The notes: generated by a model not told the origin, from the letters alone. 54,671 bases of DNA from Petrotoga olearia DSM 13574 (GCF_002895525.1 NZ_AZRL01000001.1:1-54671), one strand, 5' to 3'. Shown: positions 34,764 through 43,743, counted from the first letter of the stretch. A program made the numbers and translations.

Positions 34764-36022
34764 TGAATATCAAAAAAAATATAATTTTATTAATTTCTTT
34801 TATGATTCTAATAATTTTTCTTTTACCTTTAGTGATCATGATTTACACCTCGTTCATCCCTCAAGGAACTATGACAAATATCGTTAAAGAATTTTACCTT
34901 AATGACTTTGAAGCCGGTTATATGAGCGTTTTAAGAAGGACGATTTCTCCTTTAGGAAATACAAACTACTCTTTATTTAAAGAATCTCCGGAGACTTCTC
35001 AATCTCTACTCATTGAATCCAAGGAGGAGAAAAATCCAGGTATTAAAATGATAGGGAGTACTAGAGATCTGAGAAAAATGGATAATTTTAATTTCTGGAT
35101 AAAAGTAGACAATCCAGAAATTATCAACGGCTTTGTGAGTTTTGAGGATATTAATGGAAATTCCCAAAGTATTCCTTTTTCATATAAAAGTCAAGGACAG
35201 TGGGAACAAATACAGATTTCAAAAAAAGCTTTGGACAAAGAACAAATAAACTTGAAATACATAACGGGAATCTCTATAATATTAAATAATGAAAAAGGAA
35301 TATTAGATTTAAATTTCCTAATCGATGATATTCAAATCCAGAATCAATATCCTACACTTTTGAACTACATTATAGTATGGAACGAGGAAATGTTTGGAAG
35401 ATATATCTTTAATAGTTTCATAGTTTCAGGAACAATTCTTATTTCAAACCTTTTATTCTCTTCAATGGTAGCCTATGCATTTGCTAGAAGAGATTTCAAA
35501 GGGAAAAATATACTCTTTGCTATTGTGTTGATAACAATGATGATCCCTTTTCAAGTGACAACCATTCCTATATTCATTCTAATGAAGAATTTAAAGTTAT
35601 TAGATACATATTTTGCATTAATATTACCTCATTTAGTTACTCCTTTTGGTATCTTTATACTAAAACAGTATATAGAACAACTTCCAATAGAAATTGAGCA
35701 GGCTGCGGTAGTGGATGGAGCAGGACCTTTTACCGTATTTTTTAAAATCATTTTACCTCTTTCCACACCAGCATTAGCAGTAATGGGAATAAATACTTTT
35801 ATAACAACTTGGAATGACCTTTTTATGCCTTTAATTTTAACTTCTTCCAGGGAAATGAGAACCGCTCAAGTTGGACTTGCTTTGTATCAACAACTAACAC
35901 AATTACAATGGCCTTATCTTATGTCTGCTTCAACGATCGTTGGTTTACCTATTATGATAGCGTTTTTAATATTTCAAAAACAGATTATTTCTGGCATCAC
36001 AGCTGGAAGCGTAAAGGGGTGA
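34763..36022 (+). CDS. MalG-type permease with a large extracytoplasmic insertion
   Basis: Residues about 8-30 form the first membrane helix, followed by YTSFIPQGTMTN where MalG proteins usually have about 50 residues before helix two. Here a ~160-residue stretch (about 35-200) intervenes. It is polar and rich in predicted beta-strands, including FNFWIKVDNPEIINGFVSFE, QWEQIQISKKAL, YITGISIILNN and LDLNFLIDDIQIQ, which recall a jelly-roll carbohydrate-binding module. The normal permease core resumes at about 205, with EAA loop IEIEQAAVVDGAGPFTVFFK followed by IILPLSTPA, and ends KQIISGITAGSVKG. Total 419 residues against 276 for the paralogue at 15425. The insertion would face outside, near the binding protein, and could aid substrate capture; function is inferred. 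Confidence 0.88.
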   Translation: MNIKKNIILLISFMILIIFLLPLVIMIYTSFIPQGTMTNIVKEFYLNDFEAGYMSVLRRTISPLGNTNYSLFKESPETSQSLLIESKEEKNPGIKMIGSTRDLRKMDNFNFWIKVDNPEIINGFVSFEDINGNSQSIPFSYKSQGQWEQIQISKKALDKEQINLKYITGISIILNNEKGILDLNFLIDDIQIQNQYPTLLNYIIVWNEEMFGRYIFNSFIVSGTILISNLLFSSMVAYAFARRDFKGKNILFAIVLITMMIPFQVTTIPIFILMKNLKLLDTYFALILPHLVTPFGIFILKQYIEQLPIEIEQAAVVDGAGPFTVFFKIILPLSTPALAVMGINTFITTWNDLFMPLILTSSREMRTAQVGLALYQQLTQLQWPYLMSASTIVGLPIMIAFLIFQKQIISGITAGSVKG

Positions 36023-36026
36023 AAAA

Positions 36027-36506
36027 ATGGCAGATATGCTTGTGAAACTTTATGATTTGAATTACGATGAGAAAATATTTACTGAGTTAAAAGATTCTAA
36101 ATTAACAGTACGGAGAGCAAAAGCACCAGAAAAATTTATTGTTTTAAATTGGATAAAAAAAGAATTTGGTGATCACTGGGCAAGTGAATGTGATGTATCT
36201 TTTTCTAACAAACCTATCAGTTGTTTCATAGCTTTAGACGAAGATAAAAACAAAATTATTGGTTTTTCTTGTTTCGATGCTACATGTAAAAATTTTTTTG
36301 GTCCAATGGGTGTAGACAAAAATTACCGAGGAAAAGATATTGGTAAAGCATTGCTTTTAATAGCTCTAAAGAGTATGGAAGAAAGTGGTTATGCATATGC
36401 CATAATTGGAGGAGTTGGTCCTGCAAAATTTTATGAAAAAACCGCAAACGCTATATTAATAGAAAATTCTGAACCAGGATTTTATAAGGGCATGTTGAAA
36501 AGTTAA
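36027..36506 (+). CDS. GNAT-family N-acetyltransferase
   Basis: A 159-residue protein with the acetyl-CoA site VDKNYRGKDIGKALLLIALK (the R-G-K-x-I-G-K loop is the Q/R-x-x-G-x-G/A signature), preceded by ISCFIALDEDKNKIIGFSCF and followed by IGGVGPAKFYEKTANA. The ATG has GGGGTG upstream and is 4 bp after the permease gene, so it is the last gene of this operon. Position beside a hexosaminidase and sugar importer suggests acetylation of an amino sugar or of a muropeptide amine, but GNAT substrates cannot be read from sequence. Confidence 0.85.
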   Translation: MADMLVKLYDLNYDEKIFTELKDSKLTVRRAKAPEKFIVLNWIKKEFGDHWASECDVSFSNKPISCFIALDEDKNKIIGFSCFDATCKNFFGPMGVDKNYRGKDIGKALLLIALKSMEESGYAYAIIGGVGPAKFYEKTANAILIENSEPGFYKGMLKS

Positions 36507-36781
36507 GAAAAACTACAAAAATCAGAGTTTTTATTAAATAAATTAAAATATTTCCTCCTAATCGCTTCTCATTACCCATAATCAGATTTGCGATGTAACA
36601 TGTTTCAGGGTAGTATTGTATTGAGTACCAAAAAAACTAGTTATTTTCAATCCTACGAGCACCTGCCACCTTATGGAAATTAAGCTGGGATGTTAAAGGG
36701 AGATAGGGGAACTTAGTATTATTTTTTCTTGGAAAGGCCTTTCCTTGATAGTGTAACAAAAATATTGGAGGTGAAAAGAGT
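36507..36781 (+). other. 275-bp leader/intergenic region before the oligosaccharide importer
   Basis: No gene is seen. A weak promoter candidate has TTGCGA at 36588-36593 and TAGTAT at 36611-36616 (17-bp spacing), giving a leader of about 160 nt. The leader contains GC-richer patches (around 36655-36720) and the palindrome at 36731-36744. No known riboswitch class was recognised. Confidence 0.45.
36731..36744. promoter_or_regulatory. Perfect 14-bp palindrome before the importer gene
   Basis: GGAAAGGCCTTTCC lies 37 bp upstream of the ATG. It could be an operator, or in RNA a 5-bp stem with GGCC loop near the ribosome site. The LacI regulator at 53587 is a candidate binder; this is speculative. 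Confidence 0.4.
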
Positions 36782-38512
36782 ATGAAAAAAGTGTTTGTTG
36801 TGTTTCTTTTATTGGCAAGTTTGGTTATGGGAAGCGCATTATTCGCTCAAGTAACCCAAATCCCAAGAGAAGAAGCCGTGTATGTTGCAGGTTTTCAGTG
36901 GGGACCACCAACAACTGATAATCCACTTGCAGGTGGGCCAATGACGTTCGTTTCTGATCCTAGACAGCATATTTGGATATATGAAACTTTATTCACATGG
37001 GATGCTCTCAACGGAAAGTATGTTCCTATTTTGGGAGAATCCTATAGATGGCTTGATGATCTAAGATTAGAGGTAAAAGTAAATCCAAAAGCGTATTTCC
37101 ACGACGGAGAACCAGTTACGGCAGATGATGTTGTATATTCCTACAAATTAGGGCAAAAATATCCTCTAGGTCTACAGATTTGGGAATGGTTGAAAGATGT
37201 TTACAAGGTAGACAACCACACTGTAATCTTCGAGATGAAACCAGACAATCCAAACAGATTGATGGTGGAAGATGCAATTGGAGCTACCTTTATTCTTCCA
37301 GAACATATTTGGTCTAAGGTTGAAGCAGAAAATAATTATGATTTGACCAAAATCAGACAGTTTAGAAATGAAAATCCTGTAGGCTCTGGTCCCTACAAAG
37401 TTTTTTATGAAAGTCCAGAAACTATAATTTTAGAAAGAGTAGATAATTATTGGGGAAACGAAGCTTTACATGGTGGGAAAAAACCCGCTGCCAAATATAT
37501 AGTGCATCCTATTTTCAAAAGTAACGACGAAGGTAGTTTAGCTTTTGAAAACGGCGAAGTAGACGTTTCTCAGCAATTTACTCCAAGAATATGGGAAATG
37601 TGGGAAAAGAAAGGACTTCCAGTTGGTACATGGTATGATGAGATCCCTTATTATGTGCCTTCATCAATGCCTTCGTTGTGGTTTAACGTGAACAAATATC
37701 CTCTTAGTTTGCCTGAAGTTAGAAAAGCTATTGCATATTCCGTAAATTACTCTAGAATTTCCGAACTTGCTATGTCCAATTATTCCCCCAAGGTTCAAGC
37801 CAGTCTTATACTACCCTATGGTGGCGAAGCAAAATACTTCGATGAAAACTTGGTAAAACAATACGGTTGGGAATACAATCCAAAAGAAGCTGTTAGAATA
37901 TTAGAAGAAGATTTAGGAGCAACAAAGGGTAGAGATGGAATATACGTTCTTCCAGATGGAACAAGATTAGGCCCATTTACCGTAGAATGTCCGTACGGTT
38001 GGACAGACTGGAATGCTTCTTTACAAATTGTTGCACAATCAGCAAGAGCAGTAGGTATAGACATTCAAACATCTTTCCCTGATGCACCTATAGCCTATGA
38101 TAACCGACAAACAGGTAACTTCGATATGACTATGTGGACACCTTCACAACCTTCACCCGCTCAACCATGGTTGAGATTCCAAATAGCTCTTTACTCAAAA
38201 GGTGTTCCCGAAGTTGGGCAAATTGCATACAGTAACTTCGGAAGATATAGAAATGAATGGGCTGATCAACTCATCGATATGAATCCAAAAGTAACCAACG
38301 AAAAAGAATTAAAGAACCTCTATACAGAGCTAGACCAAATATACAGAGAAGACATACCAATGTTCCCATTGATGTATAGACCTCAGACATTTTATGAATA
38401 CAATGAAACCTACTGGACAGGTTGGGCAAACGCAAAAAATCCTTATGCGCCGCCGATGCCTTTGGTAGGAGCAGGAATGGAGATGTTGTGGCATTTAGAA
38501 CCTGCTAAATAA
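36782..38512 (+). CDS. Oligosaccharide (Opp-family) ABC transporter substrate-binding protein
   Basis: SBP family 5 protein of 576 residues with signal peptide MKKVFVVFLLLASLVMGSAL followed by FAQ. Family motifs include YETLFTWDALNGKYVPILGE, VKVNPKAYFHDGEPVTADDV and NPVGSGPYKVFYE. In Thermotoga, many proteins of this family bind cellobiose, mannobiose or related oligosaccharides instead of peptides. The adjacent GH1, GH3, GH2 mannosidase and GH5 genes support an oligosaccharide ligand here. ATG at 36782 has GGAGGTG upstream. It is followed by a strong hairpin and then permeases. Confidence 0.88.
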   Translation: MKKVFVVFLLLASLVMGSALFAQVTQIPREEAVYVAGFQWGPPTTDNPLAGGPMTFVSDPRQHIWIYETLFTWDALNGKYVPILGESYRWLDDLRLEVKVNPKAYFHDGEPVTADDVVYSYKLGQKYPLGLQIWEWLKDVYKVDNHTVIFEMKPDNPNRLMVEDAIGATFILPEHIWSKVEAENNYDLTKIRQFRNENPVGSGPYKVFYESPETIILERVDNYWGNEALHGGKKPAAKYIVHPIFKSNDEGSLAFENGEVDVSQQFTPRIWEMWEKKGLPVGTWYDEIPYYVPSSMPSLWFNVNKYPLSLPEVRKAIAYSVNYSRISELAMSNYSPKVQASLILPYGGEAKYFDENLVKQYGWEYNPKEAVRILEEDLGATKGRDGIYVLPDGTRLGPFTVECPYGWTDWNASLQIVAQSARAVGIDIQTSFPDAPIAYDNRQTGNFDMTMWTPSQPSPAQPWLRFQIALYSKGVPEVGQIAYSNFGRYRNEWADQLIDMNPKVTNEKELKNLYTELDQIYREDIPMFPLMYRPQTFYEYNETYWTGWANAKNPYAPPMPLVGAGMEMLWHLEPAK

Positions 38513-38538
38513 AGTTTTTACTAACTATTGATTTAAAC

Positions 38539-38582
38539 AAGAGTTCGTGGGGGGAAGTATTGGCCCCCATGAACTCTTTTAA
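38539..38582 (+). terminator. Attenuator-like hairpin between binding protein and permeases
   Basis: AAGAGTTC at 38539-38546 continuing into TGGGGG pairs with CCCCCA and GAACTCTT ending at 38578, then TTT. The permease start is about 25 bp downstream, so partial readthrough or transcript processing is expected. Confidence 0.8.
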
Positions 38583-38606
38583 ATATACCTACGAGAGGTG
38601 AAATAT

Positions 38607-39617
38607 GTGAAAGAATTTACGAGGTATTTTTTTCAAAAATTTTTTTGGTATTTACTAGCTTTTTTCTTGGCCTTGTTTTTAAATTTCTTCTTACCAAGGC
38701 TCATTCCAGGAGATCCTATTTCAGTTATAGTAAGTAAAATGATGTCTGGAACCGTCGCAAGTGAAACGCAAGAAAGGGTTTATCAATCTTTTGTGGAAGA
38801 GTTTGGATTGGATAAACCTTTACCTATTCAGTTTTTTAAATATATAGGAAATGTTTTTAGAGGTGATTTAGGAACGTCGTTCAGTTTGTATCCTCTTTCT
38901 GTTAATGAAGTTTTGGGAAACGCTATTGTATGGACTATTTCTTTACAATTTCCGGCAATAATTGTGGGTTGGATATTAGGGAACTTACTGGGGGCTGCTG
39001 CTGCCTACAGAAAGGGATTTTTCGACAAAACCATTTTCCCAGTAGCGTTGTTCGTTAATTCCATCCCTTATTATGCTTTGGCAATCATATTACTATACGT
39101 TTTTGGAGTTTACTTGGGATGGTTTCCGATTGGCGGTGGTTACAGCAGAACATTGCTTCCTTCGTGGAGTTGGGCTTTTGTAATTGATGTTTTACATCAT
39201 TACTTTTTACCCTTTATTTCCATCGTTTTAGTAACAATAGGGGGACAAGCCATAGGTATGAGAGAAATGTCGATATATGAATTAAATACAGATTATGTTA
39301 CCTACAGTAAGATGTTAGGTATCAAAGATAAGAAGATTCAAAGCTATGTCTTCAAAAATGCAGTTCTTCCTCAAATAACAGGGCTTGCAATAAGTTTAGG
39401 CACCATGATAGGGGGAGCTTTGATCACGGAGATAGTCTTTGGATACCCAGGAGTGGGAACATGGCTATTCAACGGAATAAGACAGCTAGATTATCCAATG
39501 ATCCAAGGCTCAACGCTTATAATAGCGATGATGGTTTTAATTGCCAATTTTATTTTGGATATGGTCTACGGACTAATAGATCCTAGAATTAAAGCTGCAC
39601 AAACGGAGGAGGGTTAA
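38607..39617 (+). CDS. Oligosaccharide ABC transporter permease (DppB type)
   Basis: Permease of 336 residues from GTG 38607. The first helix is followed by FLPRLIPGDPISVIVSKMMS. The cytoplasmic loop is LNTDYVTYSKMLGIKDKKIQ followed by SYVFKNAVLPQIT, and the end is DMVYGLIDPRIKAA. GAGAGGTG lies 6 bp before GTG 38607; the alternative GTG 38598 is part of that site, and an ATG at 38605 is out of frame. It is 1 bp from the next permease gene. Confidence 0.92.
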   Translation: MKEFTRYFFQKFFWYLLAFFLALFLNFFLPRLIPGDPISVIVSKMMSGTVASETQERVYQSFVEEFGLDKPLPIQFFKYIGNVFRGDLGTSFSLYPLSVNEVLGNAIVWTISLQFPAIIVGWILGNLLGAAAAYRKGFFDKTIFPVALFVNSIPYYALAIILLYVFGVYLGWFPIGGGYSRTLLPSWSWAFVIDVLHHYFLPFISIVLVTIGGQAIGMREMSIYELNTDYVTYSKMLGIKDKKIQSYVFKNAVLPQITGLAISLGTMIGGALITEIVFGYPGVGTWLFNGIRQLDYPMIQGSTLIIAMMVLIANFILDMVYGLIDPRIKAAQTEEG

Positions 39618-39618
39618 C

Positions 39619-40452
39619 ATGAATACAATAAAATTACTATTGAAATCTCCTAAATTCTTAATAGGCTTCAGCCTTTTCATGTTTTTATTCCTAACTGCCT
39701 TCATATACCCTGCAGTATCACCAAAAGATCCATTGGAGATGGTTGGATTTATGTACGAATCCCCTTCCTCAACTTACTTGTTGGGAACAGATAACTTTGG
39801 AAGAGATGTATTTGTAGAACTTATTCACGGGATGAAATCCTCGTTGATTATAGGATTAATTTCAGGCGTCATTGCAACAACAATAGGTATAACTATAGGC
39901 CTTGTTGCTGGGTACAAAGGGGGAACCACCGATAACATATTAAATTCAATAACTAATATATTTTTAGTGATACCTCCATTCATAATATTAATATTGATAA
40001 CTGTTAGTTTAAGAAGTAGGTCGCTGGTTGTTATGGGATTAGTTTTAGGGATAACCTCCTGGCCATGGACTGCGCGTGCTGTAAGGGCGCAATCACTCAG
40101 TTTAAGAAACAGAGAACATGTTGATATAGCTAGGTTAAACGGCGTCAGTACTGTAGAAATTATAATACGCGAAATAATGCCTTATTTATTATCTTATATA
40201 TTCATGGCTTTTATCCTTCAAGTTGCCACGGGTATTTTAAACGAAGCGGGAATAAGTATGTTGGGACTGGGTCCAAGTAATATAGTTTCACTTGGAACAA
40301 TGCTTTCATGGGCACTACTATTTGAGTCTGTTAGATCAGGTGCCTGGTGGGCTTTTGTACCTCCAGCTATAACCATAGCTTTAATAACCTTTTCACTATA
40401 TTTTATGAATTCTGGGATGGATGAATTATTCAATCCCAAACTTAGGAGTTGA
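39619..40452 (+). CDS. Oligosaccharide ABC transporter permease (DppC type)
   Basis: Second permease, 277 residues. The N-terminal segment SPKDPLEMVGFMYESPSSTY followed by LLGTDNFGRDVFVELIHGMK matches the DppC signature, and the loop is RNREHVDIARLNGVSTVEII. It ends LFNPKLRS, like its counterpart at 21803. The stop overlaps the frame of the ATPase gene that follows. Confidence 0.92.
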   Translation: MNTIKLLLKSPKFLIGFSLFMFLFLTAFIYPAVSPKDPLEMVGFMYESPSSTYLLGTDNFGRDVFVELIHGMKSSLIIGLISGVIATTIGITIGLVAGYKGGTTDNILNSITNIFLVIPPFIILILITVSLRSRSLVVMGLVLGITSWPWTARAVRAQSLSLRNREHVDIARLNGVSTVEIIIREIMPYLLSYIFMAFILQVATGILNEAGISMLGLGPSNIVSLGTMLSWALLFESVRSGAWWAFVPPAITIALITFSLYFMNSGMDELFNPKLRS

Positions 40453-40457
40453 TCAGG

Positions 40458-41477
40458 TTGGAATCAAAAAAAGTCATTTTAGAAGTTAACAATCTTAAAA
40501 CCTATTATCATACAAGATTAGGAGAAAAAATAAAAGCGGTAAACAGCGTTTCATTTAACCTATATGAGGGAGAAATCTTGGGAATAGCGGGCGAATCAGG
40601 TTGTGGGAAATCTACTTTAGCAATGAGTTTATCGGGCTTATTTTTATCTCCTTTGAAATACGAAAGTGGATCGGTATTTTTAGATAATGAAAATATCATG
40701 CAAAAAAAAGAAAATGAGTTGAGAAAAAAAATACTGGGAAAGAAATATTCTTACATCCCTCAAAGTGCTCTGAACGCGTTGAATCCAACATTAAAAATCA
40801 AAAATTTTGTTATAGATCTAATGAAAGAACACGATCCCAATATGACAGAAAAAGAGATTTTAAATTTGGCAAAAGAACGTTTTGAATCTCTTTCTTTGCC
40901 TCCAAGGGTTTTAAACCTCTATCCCTTAGAACTTAGCGGTGGTATGAAACAAAGAGTAGTTGTTGCAATCTCCACAATCATGAACCCAGAAGTTGTAGTA
41001 GCAGATGAACCAACTTCTGCATTGGACGTAACTTCACAAAAAATAGTAATAAAGTTAATTAAAGAACTTTTTGATAAAAAGATAGTTAAAAGTATAATTT
41101 TTATAACTCACGAACTTCCCATATTAAGGCATATATGTGACCGTATAGCCGTAATGTACGCAGGTGAATTTGTAGAGGTAGGAAATATGAAAGATGTAAT
41201 CTTCGATCCTATTCATCCTTACTCACAAGCATTAATGCAATCTATATTAGTTCCTGAAAAAGGCATAAAAGGCAAAAAACTTCCAAGCCTTCCTGGTTCA
41301 CCACCTGATTTAAGGAAAATTCCAAAAGGATGTAGGTTCGCAGATAGATGCCCTTTGGCAATAGAAGATTGTAAGAAAGACGATGTCAATTTAACTAAAG
41401 TAGGAGAAAGATCTGTAAGGTGCATCAGAATAAACCATATTTTAACCCAAGGGAAGAAGGTGACACCGTATGTCTAA
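40458..41477 (+). CDS. Oligosaccharide ABC transporter ATPase (DppD type)
   Basis: ATPase with Walker A GESGCGKST, Q-loop region YIPQSALNALNPTL, signature LSGGMKQRV and Walker B VVVADEPTSALD. The cysteine-rich tail is PKGCRFADRCPLAIEDC. TTG at 40458 (339 residues) is preferred, with AGGAG 9 bp upstream; the TTG at 40449 lies in the site. It overlaps the next ATPase gene by 8 bp. Confidence 0.92.
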   Translation: MESKKVILEVNNLKTYYHTRLGEKIKAVNSVSFNLYEGEILGIAGESGCGKSTLAMSLSGLFLSPLKYESGSVFLDNENIMQKKENELRKKILGKKYSYIPQSALNALNPTLKIKNFVIDLMKEHDPNMTEKEILNLAKERFESLSLPPRVLNLYPLELSGGMKQRVVVAISTIMNPEVVVADEPTSALDVTSQKIVIKLIKELFDKKIVKSIIFITHELPILRHICDRIAVMYAGEFVEVGNMKDVIFDPIHPYSQALMQSILVPEKGIKGKKLPSLPGSPPDLRKIPKGCRFADRCPLAIEDCKKDDVNLTKVGERSVRCIRINHILTQGKKVTPYV

Positions 41478-42276
41478 GCACTCAAATGAAGATATAATAA
41501 AAGTCGAAAATTTGACCAAAATATTTGGAAGTGGTAAAAAAGCTGTAAAAGCGGTAGATAACGTCACTTTTTCTATAAAAAAAGGGGAAATCGTCTCTCT
41601 TGTTGGACAAAGTGGAAGTGGAAAAACAACGGTAACGAGACTATTACTAAGGTTGTTAAAAGAAACAGAAGGTAAAATTACTTTTGAAGGTCAGGATATA
41701 ACAGGTTTAACAGGAAAAGAAAAAAAGCTTTACTGGAAAAAAGTGCAAGCAATATTTCAAGACCCCTACGCCTCATTCAATATATTTTCTCCGGTAAAAA
41801 AAGTTTTAATAGATGCTTTCAAGTTATTTGACAACAGTTTTACAAAACAAGAAAAAATGTCAAAGGTTTACGAAGCTTTGGAATCAGTTAATCTAAGGCC
41901 CGAAGAAGTAGCTGATAAATATCCTTTTGAATTAAGTGGCGGTCAAAGGCAAAGGGTAATGATAGCAAGGGCTCATTTGATAAAACCAAAATTACTCTTA
42001 GCTGACGAACCAACCTCGATGATCGATGCAAACTTAAGATCAGGAATTTTGGAGTTATTATTAGGCTTAAGGGATACGGAAGGTACTACTATTATGTTCG
42101 TAACCCATGACCTTGGTTTGGCTTACTATGTCAGTGACAGACTTTTCATCATGCACGAAGGGGAAATAGTAGAAAGAGGAGATGCTGATAAAGTTATAAC
42201 ACAACCCGAACACCCATATACAAAACAATTAATGATGGATGTACCTAAACTATCAGAAGAATGGATCTTAAAATAA
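41470..42276 (+). CDS. Oligosaccharide ABC transporter ATPase (DppF type, short form)
   Basis: Partner ATPase of 268 residues, with Walker A GQSGSGKTT, signature LSGGQRQRV and Walker B LLLADEPTSMID. Unlike the paralogue at 19908 (about 320 residues), it stops right after EHPYTKQLMMDVPKLSEEWI and lacks the cysteine-rich C-terminal motif. This is probably a natural short form: the stop is clean and no frameshifted tail is visible downstream. Confidence 0.92.
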   Translation: MSKHSNEDIIKVENLTKIFGSGKKAVKAVDNVTFSIKKGEIVSLVGQSGSGKTTVTRLLLRLLKETEGKITFEGQDITGLTGKEKKLYWKKVQAIFQDPYASFNIFSPVKKVLIDAFKLFDNSFTKQEKMSKVYEALESVNLRPEEVADKYPFELSGGQRQRVMIARAHLIKPKLLLADEPTSMIDANLRSGILELLLGLRDTEGTTIMFVTHDLGLAYYVSDRLFIMHEGEIVERGDADKVITQPEHPYTKQLMMDVPKLSEEWILK

Positions 42277-42347
42277 CATATACACTTTAGAGATAAAATG
42301 AGGTCAGAGTGTATCAATAAAAATAAAAATACGGGAGGAATAAAAAT

Positions 42348-43688
42348 ATGTCTGAAAAAGTTTTTCCAAAAGATTTCATGTGGGGAGCAGCTACTGCATC
42401 TTACCAAATAGAGGGGTCCCCTTTGGCAGATGGAGCTGGTTCTTCAATTTGGCATAGATTTTCTCATACACCCGGAAATACATATAATGGAGACACTGGA
42501 GATGTTGCAGACAATCATTATAACAAGTACAAAGAAGATATTGCTTTGATGAAAGATTTAGGATTAAAAGCCTACAGGTTTTCTATATCTTGGTCGAGAA
42601 TCTTCCCTTACGGTAAAGGTAAAATAAACGAAAAAGGTGTTGATTTTTACAATAGATTGGTGGATGAATTACTCAAGGTAGATATAACTCCTTTTGTTAC
42701 ATTGTATCATTGGGATCTACCTGCTGCTATACAAGATCTCGGCGGCTGGACAAACAGAGATATAGCATATTGGTACACCGATTATGCTGATTATATGTTT
42801 CAAAGATTGGGGGACAGAGTAAAAAATTGGATTACGTTAAACGAGCCTTGGGTAATGGCCTTTGTTGGCCATTTTATGGGTGAACATGCACCAGGAATGA
42901 AAGATCTTTACGCCTCTTTCTCAGTTGTTCACAATCAGTTGCGGGCTCATTCAAAAACAGTTAAAGCTTTCAGAGAAGAAAATATTAAAGAAGGGAAAAT
43001 CGGAATTACTTTATCAAATACTTCCCACGATCCTGCTACAAATTCACAAGAAGATAAAGATGCAGTACGGTTGGCCCATGAATGGACAAATTACCCATTG
43101 TTTTTGAATCCGATATACAAGGGTGAATATCCAAGCGGGATAAAAGAACACGCTTCTGAGTTTTTACCTCACAATTACGAAAATGATTTGGAAGAAATAA
43201 AAGAAAAAATTGATTTTGTAGGCATCAATTATTACTCTGGAGATCTTGTCAAGTTCGATACAAAATCATTTTTAGGTGGAAAAACCGTTGAAAGAGGTCT
43301 TCCAAAAACCGAAATGGGTTGGGAGATTTATCCTGAAGGTTTTTACAAAATACTAAAAGGAGTTCAAGACGAGTACAATCCAAAAGAAGTGTATGTAACT
43401 GAGAATGGTGCTGCTTTTGATGATAAAATAGTAAACCAAGGGGTACACGATGAAGATAGAATAGATTATTTAAAGAAACATCTTGAACAAGCCTTAAGAG
43501 CGATTCAAAATGGAGTTACGCTCAAAGGATACTTCGTCTGGTCCCTATTAGACAATTTTGAATGGGCATTGGGCTATTCAAAGAGGTTTGGAATAGTGTA
43601 CGTTGATTACAAAACTCAAAAAAGAATCATAAAAGATAGTGGCAAATGGTATTCACAGGTTATTAAGAATAATTCTTTTGAATTCTAA
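42348..43688 (+). CDS. GH1 beta-glucosidase (or related beta-glycosidase)
   Basis: GH1 protein of 446 residues, cytoplasmic. The N-terminal signature FPKDFMWGAATASYQIEGSP is present. The acid/base Glu166 is in WITLNEPW and the nucleophile Glu352 in YVTENGAAF, followed by WSLLDNFEWALGYSKRFGIV. Such enzymes hydrolyse cellobiose and other short beta-glucosides, and often beta-galactosides or mannosides too. ATG at 42348 has GGGAGG upstream. It follows the importer ATPases by 71 bp, which contain a weak inverted repeat (ATACACT at 42280, AGTGTAT at 42308). Confidence 0.95.
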   Translation: MSEKVFPKDFMWGAATASYQIEGSPLADGAGSSIWHRFSHTPGNTYNGDTGDVADNHYNKYKEDIALMKDLGLKAYRFSISWSRIFPYGKGKINEKGVDFYNRLVDELLKVDITPFVTLYHWDLPAAIQDLGGWTNRDIAYWYTDYADYMFQRLGDRVKNWITLNEPWVMAFVGHFMGEHAPGMKDLYASFSVVHNQLRAHSKTVKAFREENIKEGKIGITLSNTSHDPATNSQEDKDAVRLAHEWTNYPLFLNPIYKGEYPSGIKEHASEFLPHNYENDLEEIKEKIDFVGINYYSGDLVKFDTKSFLGGKTVERGLPKTEMGWEIYPEGFYKILKGVQDEYNPKEVYVTENGAAFDDKIVNQGVHDEDRIDYLKKHLEQALRAIQNGVTLKGYFVWSLLDNFEWALGYSKRFGIVYVDYKTQKRIIKDSGKWYSQVIKNNSFEF

Positions 43689-43743
43689 TCTTGTATTTAT
43701 AAAGAAAAGCCTTTTTTAATAACAAACCAAAGGATGTGAAAAA

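Noticed and set aside
36655-36730. GC-richer leader before the importer as a riboswitch
   Set aside because: No match to a riboswitch class I know and no clear paired structure beyond the short palindrome.
41470-42276. Short ATPase as a truncated pseudogene
   Set aside because: All ATPase motifs are present and no lost cysteine-rich tail is found downstream in other frames; a natural short form is more likely.
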